From: JASGDC01 sp047606545
GTDB taxonomy: Bacteria > Actinomycetota > Actinomycetes > Actinomycetales > Micrococcaceae
Reading direction: 5' to 3'
DNA length: 64,000 nt
Assembly (NCBI GenBank): GCA_047606545.1
Contig: JASGEI010000020.1
Span: 149,017 to 213,016 of the forward strand
Below, piece after piece: positions 1 through 8,813 of the stretch. The notes under the pieces are model-generated. The model made no database searches. It had not been told where the DNA came from and saw nothing but the letters and a program-made list of their open reading frames with translations. Position numbers and translations under genes: made by a program. Positions within the stretch are counted from its first letter, which is position 1; the number at the start of each line of letters is the position of its first letter.

Positions 1-48
1 TTAGTGCCAAATCCATTTCAATACTGTCTTTTTCTATAAGACCCAAAC

Positions 49-1386
49 CTACTGTAGAGCAGGTATCGTGGCATGTGTAACGCCACGATAGATAGCTATC
101 AAACTACCCCACAAAGATTGTTTAACGTTGATACCAAAGAGTCCACTCCTATATTCTGCATGAGCCTTGATAATCTCAGGAAGCTCAGTGGCTAAAGTCT
201 GCTCATCCATAGACTCACATCCCCTTGAAAGCATACAGCCCAAACAGCTAGCAATGATATCTGGTGAGCCCAGATACGAGCTCACTTTACTACTAACTTG
301 TACCAATTCTTTCTCACTAATACCGTAATCTTGCACAACCTTAGCAGTCTGATGCCCTGTAATATGCAAAATAGTTTCTGCCAGATTGTATTCTTTTTCT
401 ATATCGTAATCAGAGAGATCATCATATATTTTGGCATGATATTTACCCAATTTACTCGTGAGCTTGCAAAAATCGTGGACAAAACGTTCATTATCTGCAG
501 CCAAAATCTCTTCATGTAAACATAGGATTTCCCAAGGGTCTTGCTCATCTTCTTCAGAGAGTGCTAACACTTTCTTAATAAAGGCTAACGAATTCTCATT
601 CGGGCTATACAAAACTTTAGTATGCAGTGCAACTGCAGCATGTAAGACAAGTGCCATGAACTCTTCTTCCCCTTTAGGAATTTCACCCGCGACACTATTC
701 ACAGCAAGTATGATGAAATCTTTCAGATCTTTTAACTGTTCATCGTACATACCCACGTCGATGTCAGCCAAAAGCCCTGTATACTCACTAGGCCATTTCT
801 CAAAAGGCACAAAATCTGCCATAGCATAATTATCTGAAATAGAATCATCAAAGTCAGAAATTAGTTCATAAAAGGCTTCATTCTCGTCTTCAAAACGTTC
901 ATCTTCTTCAAGATTACTTTCAATCAAGATAGGTTCATCTTGCCAATCAATAACCTGATACAACAGCTTAAACACTGCCTTTTGCTCTGGCAGTTTCATA
1001 CCAACATACTTTTTGGCAGCTGCTACGAGTTTCTCCACACTTTTAGGGCTTAAATTGTACAACTCATGCAGAAGAGGCAGAAGGAATACTTGAGCATCCA
1101 AATCAAAATCAGATTTAAACTCCCCTAACCCTTCTTTACCCAACTGACGAAGCATTAGTGGGTATGCAAAATCTGGATGAACCTCAAGCTTCTTAAATGT
1201 CTCTGCATTTGAATTATAGTGAGTTGACTGCTCTAGCGGAAATTTCACTACTGCTCGATAACCTTTTATACCTTTTGTTTTCTGAATCCGGGCTCGTTCA
1301 TCAAAAAGATAAAGCTTAGGTGCTTCAGTAAACATAGATAATAGATACATTTGTGAGGCAAAGGCAGCATCTATAGCAACATGCAC
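49..1386 (-). CDS. hypothetical protein, possibly the 3' part of a frameshifted gene
   Basis: I do not recognise this 445-residue protein. It has no obvious membrane segment or signal. The middle (about residues 155-190) is very acidic, and a CLGCMLSRGC segment near residue 390 holds three cysteines. The first usable start is GTG at 1386, which overlaps the end of the upstream small frame (1371-1616). The open frame continues a few codons upstream (KGTFN) to a TGA at 1402-1404. Read with a one-base slip at the A/G run there, the upstream small protein flows into this one as ITEK-GTFNVHVAID. The two may therefore be one gene of about 520 residues split by a frameshift. It is transcribed toward the window's left edge. 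Confidence 0.5.
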   Translation of the reverse strand: MHVAIDAAFASQMYLLSMFTEAPKLYLFDERARIQKTKGIKGYRAVVKFPLEQSTHYNSNAETFKKLEVHPDFAYPLMLRQLGKEGLGEFKSDFDLDAQVFLLPLLHELYNLSPKSVEKLVAAAKKYVGMKLPEQKAVFKLLYQVIDWQDEPILIESNLEEDERFEDENEAFYELISDFDDSISDNYAMADFVPFEKWPSEYTGLLADIDVGMYDEQLKDLKDFIILAVNSVAGEIPKGEEEFMALVLHAAVALHTKVLYSPNENSLAFIKKVLALSEEDEQDPWEILCLHEEILAADNERFVHDFCKLTSKLGKYHAKIYDDLSDYDIEKEYNLAETILHITGHQTAKVVQDYGISEKELVQVSSKVSSYLGSPDIIASCLGCMLSRGCESMDEQTLATELPEIIKAHAEYRSGLFGINVKQSLWGSLIAIYRGVTHATIPALQ

Positions 1387-1616
1387 GTTGAAAGTACCTT
1401 TTCAGTAATGTAATGACATTTAAGTGCAACAATACCTGGAACTCTTTTATCATTTCGTTTGAGCGCAGAAACAAACTCTACAACTAGGTTAGTATCACGA
1501 GGTATTAGCTTTTGCTTATCAGCAGGAATCTTACCTACGAACGCAGACACTCGGTACCCATCCTCGCTAATCAACGACACCAACCTGACATTCTTCGGTT
1601 CAATAACTGTATGCAT
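1371..1616 (-). CDS. small hypothetical protein, possibly the 5' part of a frameshifted gene
   Basis: This frame encodes about 81 residues from ATG at 1616, with GGAG about 11 bases upstream. A GTG at 1625 is possible but lies too close to that ribosome site. The composition looks beta-rich (alternating V, L, S and charged residues). Its last residues (VLSTCMLL) read like out-of-frame sequence, whereas the other frame continues smoothly into the 445-residue protein. I infer that this is the N-terminal domain of that protein, separated by a frameshift around 1396-1402. A translationally coupled pair with a 16-base overlap is the alternative. Confidence 0.4.
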   Translation of the reverse strand: MHTVIEPKNVRLVSLISEDGYRVSAFVGKIPADKQKLIPRDTNLVVEFVSALKRNDKRVPGIVALKCHYITEKVLSTCMLL

Positions 1617-1789
1617 TCTAATCACTTCTCCTAATGACGGAATTTCTTATATTCACATCATATTAGTCACCACTGACAAGTTGCTTTTGCCTTTAATTCA
1701 CAGGGCACGATAGCAAATGGTGTGAATGGGAAACTGCCTGGAATGTCTGCTAATCAATACTTCATGCAAGCTAGCGGAACCACATATGA

Positions 1790-4036
1790 TTAGTTCCCTA
1801 AACTATCTGCAAAGTCTAAAACAGCACTGCCTTCTTTATCGCTTCTCATAATTTTAGTATTTAGCTCTTCTAAAACGGCTAAAGTATTCTTATGCGGATG
1901 CCCATACTTATTCTCCTTCCCACAGCTAATCAAGGCAACCTGTGGTTTAACTTTCCTAATCAGTGCTGGGTCTGAAGTTTTCGAACCATGGTGACCCACT
2001 TTCAAAACATCATGATGTTGGACTTTATTGTAAATTTTCTGATGAACTTCTTTCTCACTATCCCCTAAAAACAATGCAGTGTAATCATAATCTTTTGTAT
2101 AAATTTTAGTGCTTAACACGATGGAAGTATTATTGAGCTCATCATCAATTGGTTTCTTATCCGGCCATAAAACTTGCCATTGCACATTTTGAGTCTCACC
2201 ACTCATTCCCTTTTGCACATGCTTTATTGGAATATTTTGTGCATCTAAGTTCTTAGTTATTTCAGCTTCAATTTTGTCTTCCAAACCATTCTTAGGTAAG
2301 AAAACCTCATGAACTTTGGTCATTGCTAACACTGTTTCATAACCTTCAAAATGATCCTCATGCAGATGCGTAATGACTAGCAAATCAACCTCTTTAACTT
2401 TGAACTGCCTTAGACACTTCCGAATATTGTCATCAGGGCCAGCATCAATCATCATCACATGATTATCGTAAGTTGCAATAAGATAACCATCCCCTTGCCC
2501 CACATCGCATTGCACAATATCACCTGGCTCTAGATTACTGGTATTGAACAAGTACTTATCAACACTTAATTGAGTAGTGAACCAAGTTAAAAGACTTAAA
2601 ATCATGAAGGTCTTGCGCAGCGGAATAGTATGTTTCATTAGGAAATAAGTAAGCAAATAAACTCCTAACACCAAAAACAAACCATAATATCCTTGTGGAA
2701 AAATCAGCTTTGTAAGTGGTAATTTCTGCGGTAGTTGAGCCACCCAAATAATGTAATTGGTTAAGACATCGGATACTGGCAAAATACCTAGCTTTAGAAA
2801 CGGAAAGATAAAAAGCACATAAGCCAGCAAACTAACGATAGTTACCGCAGGTAACACTAAGATATTTGCTAGCACCGAATAAAATGGAATGCCTTCCTGC
2901 AACAAAACTGTAATAGGCAAACACCAAAGTTGAGTAACTAGAGGGATAGCTAAAACTGTGGCTAATTTCTTGCCCAGATATTTCTGAAACAATTCAATAC
3001 AAGGTGGCCCAGAAATCACAATAGCCATGCTCGCAACTACTGATAATAAGAAACCATAGTTCAAACTCATCCAAGGATCTATGACGAGGATTAATAAGAT
3101 AGTGCAAGCAATTGCATGCTGAAAATTAACTTTCTTATCAAAAATAGTCCAAAGCAATGCTAACCCAGCCATTAACCCAGCACGCATAGCACTTGCTTCA
3201 AAACGAACTAAAAAGAGAAATAGGGTTAATACGACAAGCTGCACTACACATCTAAAAGCAACTGGAAAACGATATAACTGAAACAGCTTTGCACTAATTA
3301 ACAGCACTAAAGCACAGTTAGCTCCTGATACAGCCGTGATATGAGTAATCCCAGCAGTTTTGAACTGTTCTTTCAACTCTTTACTATGTTCCGAAGTGTC
3401 ACCATAAAGAAATCCTGGTAGCAGTAATTTCGTCGCTTCGTTTCCACTACTGATTACTTCTACAAAATTATGCCTACTTTTTTGGATGCTCTTTAACCAT
3501 TCAGGTGTATCGGCAACTATTCGTGGTTTACTTTTCAGTTTTATAAAATAAGCATTACCTTCTTTGGCTTTAGTTAGCTGAACTTCAGCTACCAAAGTTT
3601 GATGGTAGAAATATGTGTCAGAGTTATTTTTATCTACAGTTAGAAAAGCCTCAATATTCTTTAACTCATTGTTAATTACCTTAATTTTTGCCTTAACAAA
3701 CTGCTCTTTACCGGCCTTAATATCACCTAAAAGTTTAAGTTCCACATTAACTTCGGATTTAGGTAATTCAGTTATAGTTCTACGCTCAAAAGTTCCAATG
3801 CTATGAGCGGTAACCAAACACAATATGGAGCAAACAAAAGCAATTATTGCTAATAAACTCTGCAGTTTTGGTTTCTTGCAAACATACAGATAAATCAATA
3901 GGGCAATGGCGATCAGTATATGTAAAAAGAAACCAGCTTGCAGTGCAAATAATCCAAACTGTAATGACGCATAAGTAATAACTAAGACATAGCAAACACA
4001 GCTAAGCAATAAGTTTTGCTGTTTAAAAAGTGACAA
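1790..4036 (-). CDS. comEC: ComEC/Rec2-type DNA uptake channel protein
   Basis: This 748-residue membrane protein would carry single-stranded DNA across the cytoplasmic membrane during natural transformation. It shows N-terminal membrane helices, a soluble OB-like part, and the Competence domain with many helices (about residues 200-500, including GITHITAVSGANCAL). A C-terminal metallo-beta-lactamase domain follows, with HLHEDHFEG as the zinc motif and later GHHGSK. Length and domain order are normal for full-length ComEC. The gene overlaps the end of comEA by 14 bases, so the two are probably coupled. No pilin or comEB/comFA genes lie in the window, so functional competence is not shown. Confidence 0.95.
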   Translation of the reverse strand: MSLFKQQNLLLSCVCYVLVITYASLQFGLFALQAGFFLHILIAIALLIYLYVCKKPKLQSLLAIIAFVCSILCLVTAHSIGTFERRTITELPKSEVNVELKLLGDIKAGKEQFVKAKIKVINNELKNIEAFLTVDKNNSDTYFYHQTLVAEVQLTKAKEGNAYFIKLKSKPRIVADTPEWLKSIQKSRHNFVEVISSGNEATKLLLPGFLYGDTSEHSKELKEQFKTAGITHITAVSGANCALVLLISAKLFQLYRFPVAFRCVVQLVVLTLFLFLVRFEASAMRAGLMAGLALLWTIFDKKVNFQHAIACTILLILVIDPWMSLNYGFLLSVVASMAIVISGPPCIELFQKYLGKKLATVLAIPLVTQLWCLPITVLLQEGIPFYSVLANILVLPAVTIVSLLAYVLFIFPFLKLGILPVSDVLTNYIIWVAQLPQKLPLTKLIFPQGYYGLFLVLGVYLLTYFLMKHTIPLRKTFMILSLLTWFTTQLSVDKYLFNTSNLEPGDIVQCDVGQGDGYLIATYDNHVMMIDAGPDDNIRKCLRQFKVKEVDLLVITHLHEDHFEGYETVLAMTKVHEVFLPKNGLEDKIEAEITKNLDAQNIPIKHVQKGMSGETQNVQWQVLWPDKKPIDDELNNTSIVLSTKIYTKDYDYTALFLGDSEKEVHQKIYNKVQHHDVLKVGHHGSKTSDPALIRKVKPQVALISCGKENKYGHPHKNTLAVLEELNTKIMRSDKEGSAVLDFADSLGN

Positions 4037-4652
4037 GGTCTTTCAAACTTTCCAGTATCTTTGGCCCAATACCAGGAATTTCATCTAAATCTTCGAGAGA
4101 CTTTATTGGTTTTTCTTTACGATGTGCAATAATCTTTTCCGCCATTGCTGGACCAATCTTAGGCAATTCTTCAAGTTCAGCAGCACTTGCTTTGTTAATG
4201 TTTATCTTCTTACCACCAACACCATCACTTCCTGAAGTAGCTTCACCACCAGGTTCAGCAGCTTGTTCTCCAACTTTAGGAATTACAATCTGTTCACCGT
4301 CTTCTACTCTCTTGGCAAGATTGACAGCATTCTGATCTGCTTCAGGTAAAAATCCTTCAGCTTTCTCAACTACTGAAATTACAGTACTTTCACTCTCAAA
4401 CTTATATACCCCTGGCTTCTTAACTGCACCTACAATATGAACAGTTACTTCACTAGCATTGTGAAAAGCACTCTTACTAACCTGCGGATGAGCTGCATTA
4501 ACTTCCTTATTTTTAGGTAGCACAAACTGCAAAATTACGAAAACTATTGCCGATAAAACCAACAACATCAAAGCTGCAGAAACATAGATTTTCCAACGCC
4601 CAGAAACTGCACGATGAGCTTCGTCAAAAGCTCTTTCAATATCAAAATTCAT
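4023..4652 (-). CDS. comEA: ComEA helix-hairpin-helix DNA-binding protein
   Basis: This is the membrane-anchored DNA receptor that works with ComEC. It has one N-terminal transmembrane helix (about residues 25-45). A SLBB-type domain follows (HIVGAVKKPGVYKF to VIPKVG), then a Gly/Ser linker. The C-terminus has two helix-hairpin-helix motifs (ININKASAAELEELPKIGP and LDEIPGIGPKILESL). I chose ATG at 4652, giving 210 residues. A TTG at 4670 would add six residues but has no better ribosome site. It is divergent from the HinfI-like methylase gene, so the 150 bases between them must hold both promoters. Confidence 0.93.
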   Translation of the reverse strand: MNFDIERAFDEAHRAVSGRWKIYVSAALMLLVLSAIVFVILQFVLPKNKEVNAAHPQVSKSAFHNASEVTVHIVGAVKKPGVYKFESESTVISVVEKAEGFLPEADQNAVNLAKRVEDGEQIVIPKVGEQAAEPGGEATSGSDGVGGKKININKASAAELEELPKIGPAMAEKIIAHRKEKPIKSLEDLDEIPGIGPKILESLKDLVTF

Positions 4653-4805
4653 GCTTAAAATTATGGGCAACTTACGAAAAAGTATCTTAAAATAAAATGA
4701 AAAAGTGCAAAAAGTATTTCCTAAGTTTTGTGGAGGAAATATTGATTGCGCTATTGTTCTACAACTTTATATAACTCCCATTCCCTTATTTGATAGACTA
4801 CTATC

Positions 4806-5873
4806 ATGGCTAAATCATCATTAGAAACTGATACCGTAATTCACGGTGATTGTGTAGAAATCTTAAAAACATTACCAGATAATTCTATTGACTTAATTTT
4901 TGCAGACCCACCATACAACTTGCAGCTTAAAGGGGAACTATGGCGCCCTAATAACACTAAAGTGTCGGCTGTTGATGATGATTGGGATAAATATGACAGT
5001 TTTGAGGTGTATGATGATTTTACAAAAAATTGGCTTAAAGAATGTCAACGGGTATTAAAGAAAAATGGTTCATTGTGGGTAATAGGTAGTTACCATAATA
5101 TATTTAGAGTTGGAAAAATATTGCAGGACTTAGGCTATTGGATTTTTAATGATATTTTATGGGTAAAAACTAATCCCATGCCTAACTTTAAAGGAACTCG
5201 CTTCAATAATTCTCATGAAACTTTAATATGGACAGGCAAATCAGATAAATCTAAGCCAACATTCAATTATAAAACTATGAAAACACATAATGAAGATAAA
5301 CAAATGCGTAGCGACTGGCATATTCCAATATGTAGCGGAAAAGAGCGTATAAAAATAGACGGTGTTAAAGCACATTCAACACAAAAACCATTAGCGTTAC
5401 TTCGTAGAATAATTAATGCGACTTCGAAACCTGGGGACATAATCCTAGATCCTTTTCTTGGCAGCGGTACAACTGCTGTAGCCGCAAAAGAAATGAACAG
5501 GAAATATATAGGTATTGAAAGAGATGATACGTACATTGAAGTTGCAAAAAAGAGAATTGAAGATACTCTTGCCCTTGGCATGGATTATGTTTCTACAAAA
5601 CTAGAAGAAAAACCACCAAGAGTAACTTTTGGGACTTTAGTAGAAACTGATTTCATTAAAGTAGGCTCGAAACTTACCAGCAAAGATGAAAAGCTTTCTG
5701 CAGTTGTCACAGCTAATGGTTCAATAAAAAGTGGTGATATAGAAGGGTCAATTCATAAAGTTGGTGCTGTTCTACAGAATAAACAAGCATGCAATGGTTG
5801 GACTTTCTGGTACATGAATGACAATTTAATAGATGAAATAAGACAAAAGTATATTAAGGAAAATTATGCTTAA
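4806..5873 (+). CDS. DNA adenine-N6 methyltransferase, HinfI-like (GANTC)
   Basis: This 355-residue protein is a beta-class N6-adenine methyltransferase. The catalytic motif DPPYN (about residue 37) comes before the SAM-binding motif (LDPFLGSGTT, about residue 218). It resembles M.HinfI along its whole length as I remember it, including ADPPY, NYKTMK, AHSTQKP and the C-terminal extension containing FIKVGSKL and SIHKVGA. I therefore predict GANTC specificity, shared also with CcrM. The start is ATG at 4806. I see no clear Shine-Dalgarno and a -10-like TAGACT sits just upstream, so the mRNA may be leaderless. It overlaps the endonuclease gene by 8 bases. Confidence 0.9.
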   Translation: MAKSSLETDTVIHGDCVEILKTLPDNSIDLIFADPPYNLQLKGELWRPNNTKVSAVDDDWDKYDSFEVYDDFTKNWLKECQRVLKKNGSLWVIGSYHNIFRVGKILQDLGYWIFNDILWVKTNPMPNFKGTRFNNSHETLIWTGKSDKSKPTFNYKTMKTHNEDKQMRSDWHIPICSGKERIKIDGVKAHSTQKPLALLRRIINATSKPGDIILDPFLGSGTTAVAAKEMNRKYIGIERDDTYIEVAKKRIEDTLALGMDYVSTKLEEKPPRVTFGTLVETDFIKVGSKLTSKDEKLSAVVTANGSIKSGDIEGSIHKVGAVLQNKQACNGWTFWYMNDNLIDEIRQKYIKENYA

Positions 5874-6726
5874 TTATGAAGAATTTAGAAAAATTTTTAA
5901 TGATAAAATTTTCAACCAAGCTAAACCTCATCTTATTAAGAAAGTAGCCGAACATCCAGACAGATATGTAGGTTTATTTCGTCCAACAAAACCTGAAGCT
6001 AAATTACTACAGAATTTATCTCAATCAAATGAAATCCGTTTTGGTGATGCTTTTGAAGTAGCAATTAAAGAGTATTTTATAAGCGAAGGCTGGGAACCGC
6101 TTGAACAAAAAATTAAAGCAAAAAACGGCAATAACTTAGATATTGACCAGTTGTTAGAAAAGAATAATGAAGTTTTATTTATAGAACAAAAAGTACGAGA
6201 TGACCATGATTCCACTAAAAAGAGAGGACAAATTCGTAATTTTGAGAGTAAATTAGAAACTTTAATTGATATTTATGGAGATAAGTTAAAGTATGGTTTC
6301 TTTTACTTTATAGATCCAAGTTTGCATAAAAATAAAAACTACTATGGCCCTAAACTCCAACAAATGGGAGAAAAATGGGGCGTTAACCTATTCGTATCCT
6401 ACGGTGACGAAATGTTCGATGAGCTTGGCTATCTAGATATTTGGACAAATATCATTAATAATTTAAAACAATGGCGAGAAGAGATACCTGATATACCAGT
6501 TCTAAATTTTGATGAAGATGCAGAGGCTAGTGCGGAAGAAATTGCAGAATTGCCGCCAAAGTATATTAATAAATTATTTAATGACGAAAGAATCGTCAAA
6601 CAGATTCTACCTGTGCTATTCCCTGAAAAGAAAACCTTAATCATTCTTGAAGAAGATTTAAGAAGAAAAAATACTGTAAAAGCAACAAGTATTGCAGACA
6701 AGATAAGAAATTATATAGATAATTAG
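5866..6726 (+). CDS. type II restriction endonuclease, partner of HinfI-like methylase
   Basis: This 286-residue protein is placed by context: it overlaps the methylase end by 8 bases in the same direction. A PD-(D/E)XK-like core is visible. LDIDQLL is followed by FIEQKVRDDHDSTKK (about residues 92-125), giving candidate D...E-x-K metal-binding residues. If the pair follows HinfI, it cuts G^ANTC. I recognised the methylase by sequence but not the nuclease, so the specificity is inferred from its partner. The gene is followed by a hairpin terminator. Its A+T content is higher than that of neighbouring housekeeping genes, as is usual for mobile restriction genes. Confidence 0.75.
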   Translation: MLNYEEFRKIFNDKIFNQAKPHLIKKVAEHPDRYVGLFRPTKPEAKLLQNLSQSNEIRFGDAFEVAIKEYFISEGWEPLEQKIKAKNGNNLDIDQLLEKNNEVLFIEQKVRDDHDSTKKRGQIRNFESKLETLIDIYGDKLKYGFFYFIDPSLHKNKNYYGPKLQQMGEKWGVNLFVSYGDEMFDELGYLDIWTNIINNLKQWREEIPDIPVLNFDEDAEASAEEIAELPPKYINKLFNDERIVKQILPVLFPEKKTLIILEEDLRRKNTVKATSIADKIRNYIDN

Positions 6727-6738
6727 TGAAGTTATTGG

Positions 6739-6775
6739 AATTAGTGAGAAGTATTTTAGGTATTTCTCACTAATT
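6739..6775 (+). terminator. hairpin terminator after the restriction endonuclease gene
   Basis: A 12-bp stem AATTAGTGAGAA / TTCTCACTAATT lies 12 bases after the nuclease stop codon. The downstream arm leads into TTTCTAT. The U tract is modest. Confidence 0.65.
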
Positions 6776-6932
6776 TCTATCTACGTTAAACTGAAACATA
6801 TTAATAAAACTTGAAACTAAAATAACTCTTTATATAAAGTAAAATTATATAACAATAAATTAAACAATATTTTAAAGATAAATAGTAGAACACTAATTTA
6901 TTTTGGGAATTATATACAATGCTTCCTAACGA

Positions 6933-7184
6933 CTATTTATGTCGGTAGGTTTTCTTTTTTCTAGTGCCTTGTTCAGCTTGTAGTTTTTTTACTCGTTTAT
7001 AAATAGCTGTTTCAGTCATGCCACTACGCCTTGCTATCTCTGCTTTAGATAGTCCGTGTTCTAGTGCTTGTAGTATCGTTTTATCAAAGTTAGTTCTAGC
7101 TGCATCTAATGCTTCTTTTGCATGTGTTACTTTTTTAGCTTGTTCTAGTTTTGCTCCAACTGGTTCAATGTGTGCTGGTATCAT
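6933..7184 (-). CDS. small helix-turn-helix protein
   Basis: This 83-residue basic protein has a C-terminal helix-turn-helix (about residues 45-68: LSKAEIARRSGMTETAIYKRVKK). It probably binds DNA as a small regulator or inversion/partition accessory factor. The N-terminal half is a charged helix. Its start codon shares one base with the stop of the upstream 56-residue membrane protein (TAATG), so the two are translationally coupled. This two-gene unit sits in the accessory region between the HinfI-like system and the broken RNase H gene. I do not recognise a family beyond the helix-turn-helix. Confidence 0.7.
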   Translation of the reverse strand: MIPAHIEPVGAKLEQAKKVTHAKEALDAARTNFDKTILQALEHGLSKAEIARRSGMTETAIYKRVKKLQAEQGTRKKKTYRHK

Positions 7185-7354
7185 TAGTGTTTCCTTGTTT
7201 GTTTCAGGTTAAGCATGAGTGCTGTTGCGATTGACATGCCTAGTGCAATACCGTTTAAGGCGATAAGGTAGTTATTCTTGTCGCTGGTTAGTCCAATGAT
7301 CAGTGTGCCTGCTAATAGTACACTGATAAGAATATAAGTATTCTTTGTTTTCAT
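7184..7354 (-). CDS. 56-residue two-helix membrane protein
   Basis: Read directly from the sequence: ATG at 7354 to TAA at 7184-7186. The protein starts MKTKNTYILISVLLAGTLII, giving a first hydrophobic helix. A short polar turn (TSDKNNY) and a second hydrophobic stretch (LIALNGIALGMSIATALML) follow, with a basic tail (KQTRKH). It is most likely a small inner-membrane protein. The stop overlaps the start of the helix-turn-helix gene by one base. I do not recognise the family. Such small membrane proteins next to a regulator occur on plasmids and integrative elements. Confidence 0.65.
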   Translation of the reverse strand: MKTKNTYILISVLLAGTLIIGLTSDKNNYLIALNGIALGMSIATALMLNLKQTRKH

Positions 7355-7379
7355 TTCTTGTTCCTAGGTAAACGAATAC

Positions 7380-8123
7380 TTAAGAAATATTAATCCGGAA
7401 GCTGAAACTAATTTCCTTGGGCCATTTAAACTTCGTATCAAGCTTTGATTTCCCAGCATTTATAGTATTCAGATAAGCCACTACTTTGTCAAGAAACTGG
7501 CCGCAAGAAGTACTCATTTTCTTGGTTACCTGTGAGTTCCTTTCTAGCTTTAATTTACTTTGCGCCAAAACAGCCTTTCGCTCAACGAATAGTTTTGCAA
7601 CTTCACTATCTTTAATCGTACGAATTTTATTGATAAAGGCTATGTATTCTTTTTCTAGTCCACTATTTTTCATAATTTTCTCCTCACAAGTCTGAAAATT
7701 TGTTTTGTTATCAATAGCATAATTAGCTAGGGCATCAGCAATCTTGTTCTTAGTGCGAGATTGACAAACATACAACACTTTATCGCCCTTATTTAATGCA
7801 TCGATTTCTTGAATAAGCTCTAGAACTTCACTATTTCGTTTCTCATTCAGCTTTCTATCCGGCTCCATGTTCATAATGTCAACAACAGATTTATTGTCAC
7901 AATATAATATGTAACTTGCACTATCATCAATCGCATGAACCAGCTTCACACCCAATAAAAGCCCTGCAAACTCAGCAATTTCACTGTTACTATGATCCAG
8001 GTATTTCGCTGCTCCGCCAAGAATATCGTGAGTCTGTCCATCAAAAACTACAGCACCTCAAGCAGAGGGACCAGGATTACCTCTGCTAGCTCCATCGGTC
8101 TTGATAAATAATGAACCAGTCAT
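7380..8123 (-). pseudogene. RNase HI-like protein interrupted by an in-frame TGA
   Basis: From ATG at 8123 the frame encodes 247 residues with one internal stop, TGA at 8058-8060 (codon 22). The N-terminus TDGASRGNPGPSA-stop-GAVVFDG is the RNase H signature, and the stop falls exactly where family members have an aromatic residue, usually Trp. All four catalytic acidic residues are present: D10, E in SEIAEF, D in LYCDNKS, and D in KIADALANYA. A lysine-rich, helical C-terminal extension (about 100 residues) follows. A single TGG-to-TGA change would explain it. A restart at TTG 7955 would give a protein lacking the first two acidic residues. Whether readthrough occurs cannot be told from sequence. 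Confidence 0.8.
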
Positions 8124-8168
8124 GGTATTGCAAACCTTTCAACTATTATCTAGCTCTAAGTACTTTTC

Positions 8169-8798
8169 TTAAAAACTTATTTTTTTAGTCGGTTTGGTGT
8201 GGTGTTCATTTTGTGTGTCCTTTAGGTGTTTTCTTTCTTCTTCTAGGTAGAGTTTGTCTTTCTTCCCCATTATGGCTAACCCGAAAATTCTTAACGCTTG
8301 GTAGCGGGTGTGGTAAAGGTCGTCTTGCCATTGGTGATGTTTTCTTGTAAGGGATATGTACACGCCTAGCGGATCATTTTCTTGTGTATTGTATTCCATA
8401 CCGTCTGCCGTGTTTATCTCTAACGCACTGGTAATATCAATGATGAAACGGGTAAGTAGAACGTCATGTGCCTTTGTAACAGTTTCGCTTGCCAATGCGA
8501 TATTTTCTATTAGGTTACTTTTACGGTTTTCGCCTTTAGATAACGTTGGTACAAGTTTTAACGCTTGTGCCTTACGTTCATTCCATTCTTTTAAGAACTT
8601 TGACACCATAGTATCGACTCTGTAGGGGTTATCATCTGGGAGGAGTTTATCGTGTTTACGCCCTGCCTCGTATAACCATAGTTCTTGTTCTTCACTTAAT
8701 ACTGGATCACTGTACCAATCATCAATTGAATCAGCGAATATCCTAGCGTAGGTTTTACGCTTAGACGTTGTCTTTATTCTTGGACTTTTAATTGACAT
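8169..8798 (-). CDS. hypothetical accessory protein
   Basis: This protein of about 209 residues is charged, mostly helical and soluble, with no family I recognise. I prefer ATG at 8798 (MSIKSPRIK) because GAGG lies nine bases upstream. An ATG at 8813, directly after the TAG that ends the upstream broken frame, would add five residues. The basic N-terminus (KTTSKRKTYARIF) could contact nucleic acid. It follows the broken gene at 8814-9357 with no gap, so the two were probably one operon. The surroundings suggest a plasmid- or phage-derived module. Confidence 0.5.
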   Translation of the reverse strand: MSIKSPRIKTTSKRKTYARIFADSIDDWYSDPVLSEEQELWLYEAGRKHDKLLPDDNPYRVDTMVSKFLKEWNERKAQALKLVPTLSKGENRKSNLIENIALASETVTKAHDVLLTRFIIDITSALEINTADGMEYNTQENDPLGVYISLTRKHHQWQDDLYHTRYQALRIFGLAIMGKKDKLYLEEERKHLKDTQNEHHTKPTKKISF

Positions 8799-8813
8799 TA
8801 CTTTTAACCTCAT

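Noticed and set aside
8058..8060. UGA read as Trp in this organism
   Set aside because: TGA ends the HAD gene where the next gene starts (16502-16504), and also ends the genes at 29549 and 11158. TGG is used for Trp throughout.
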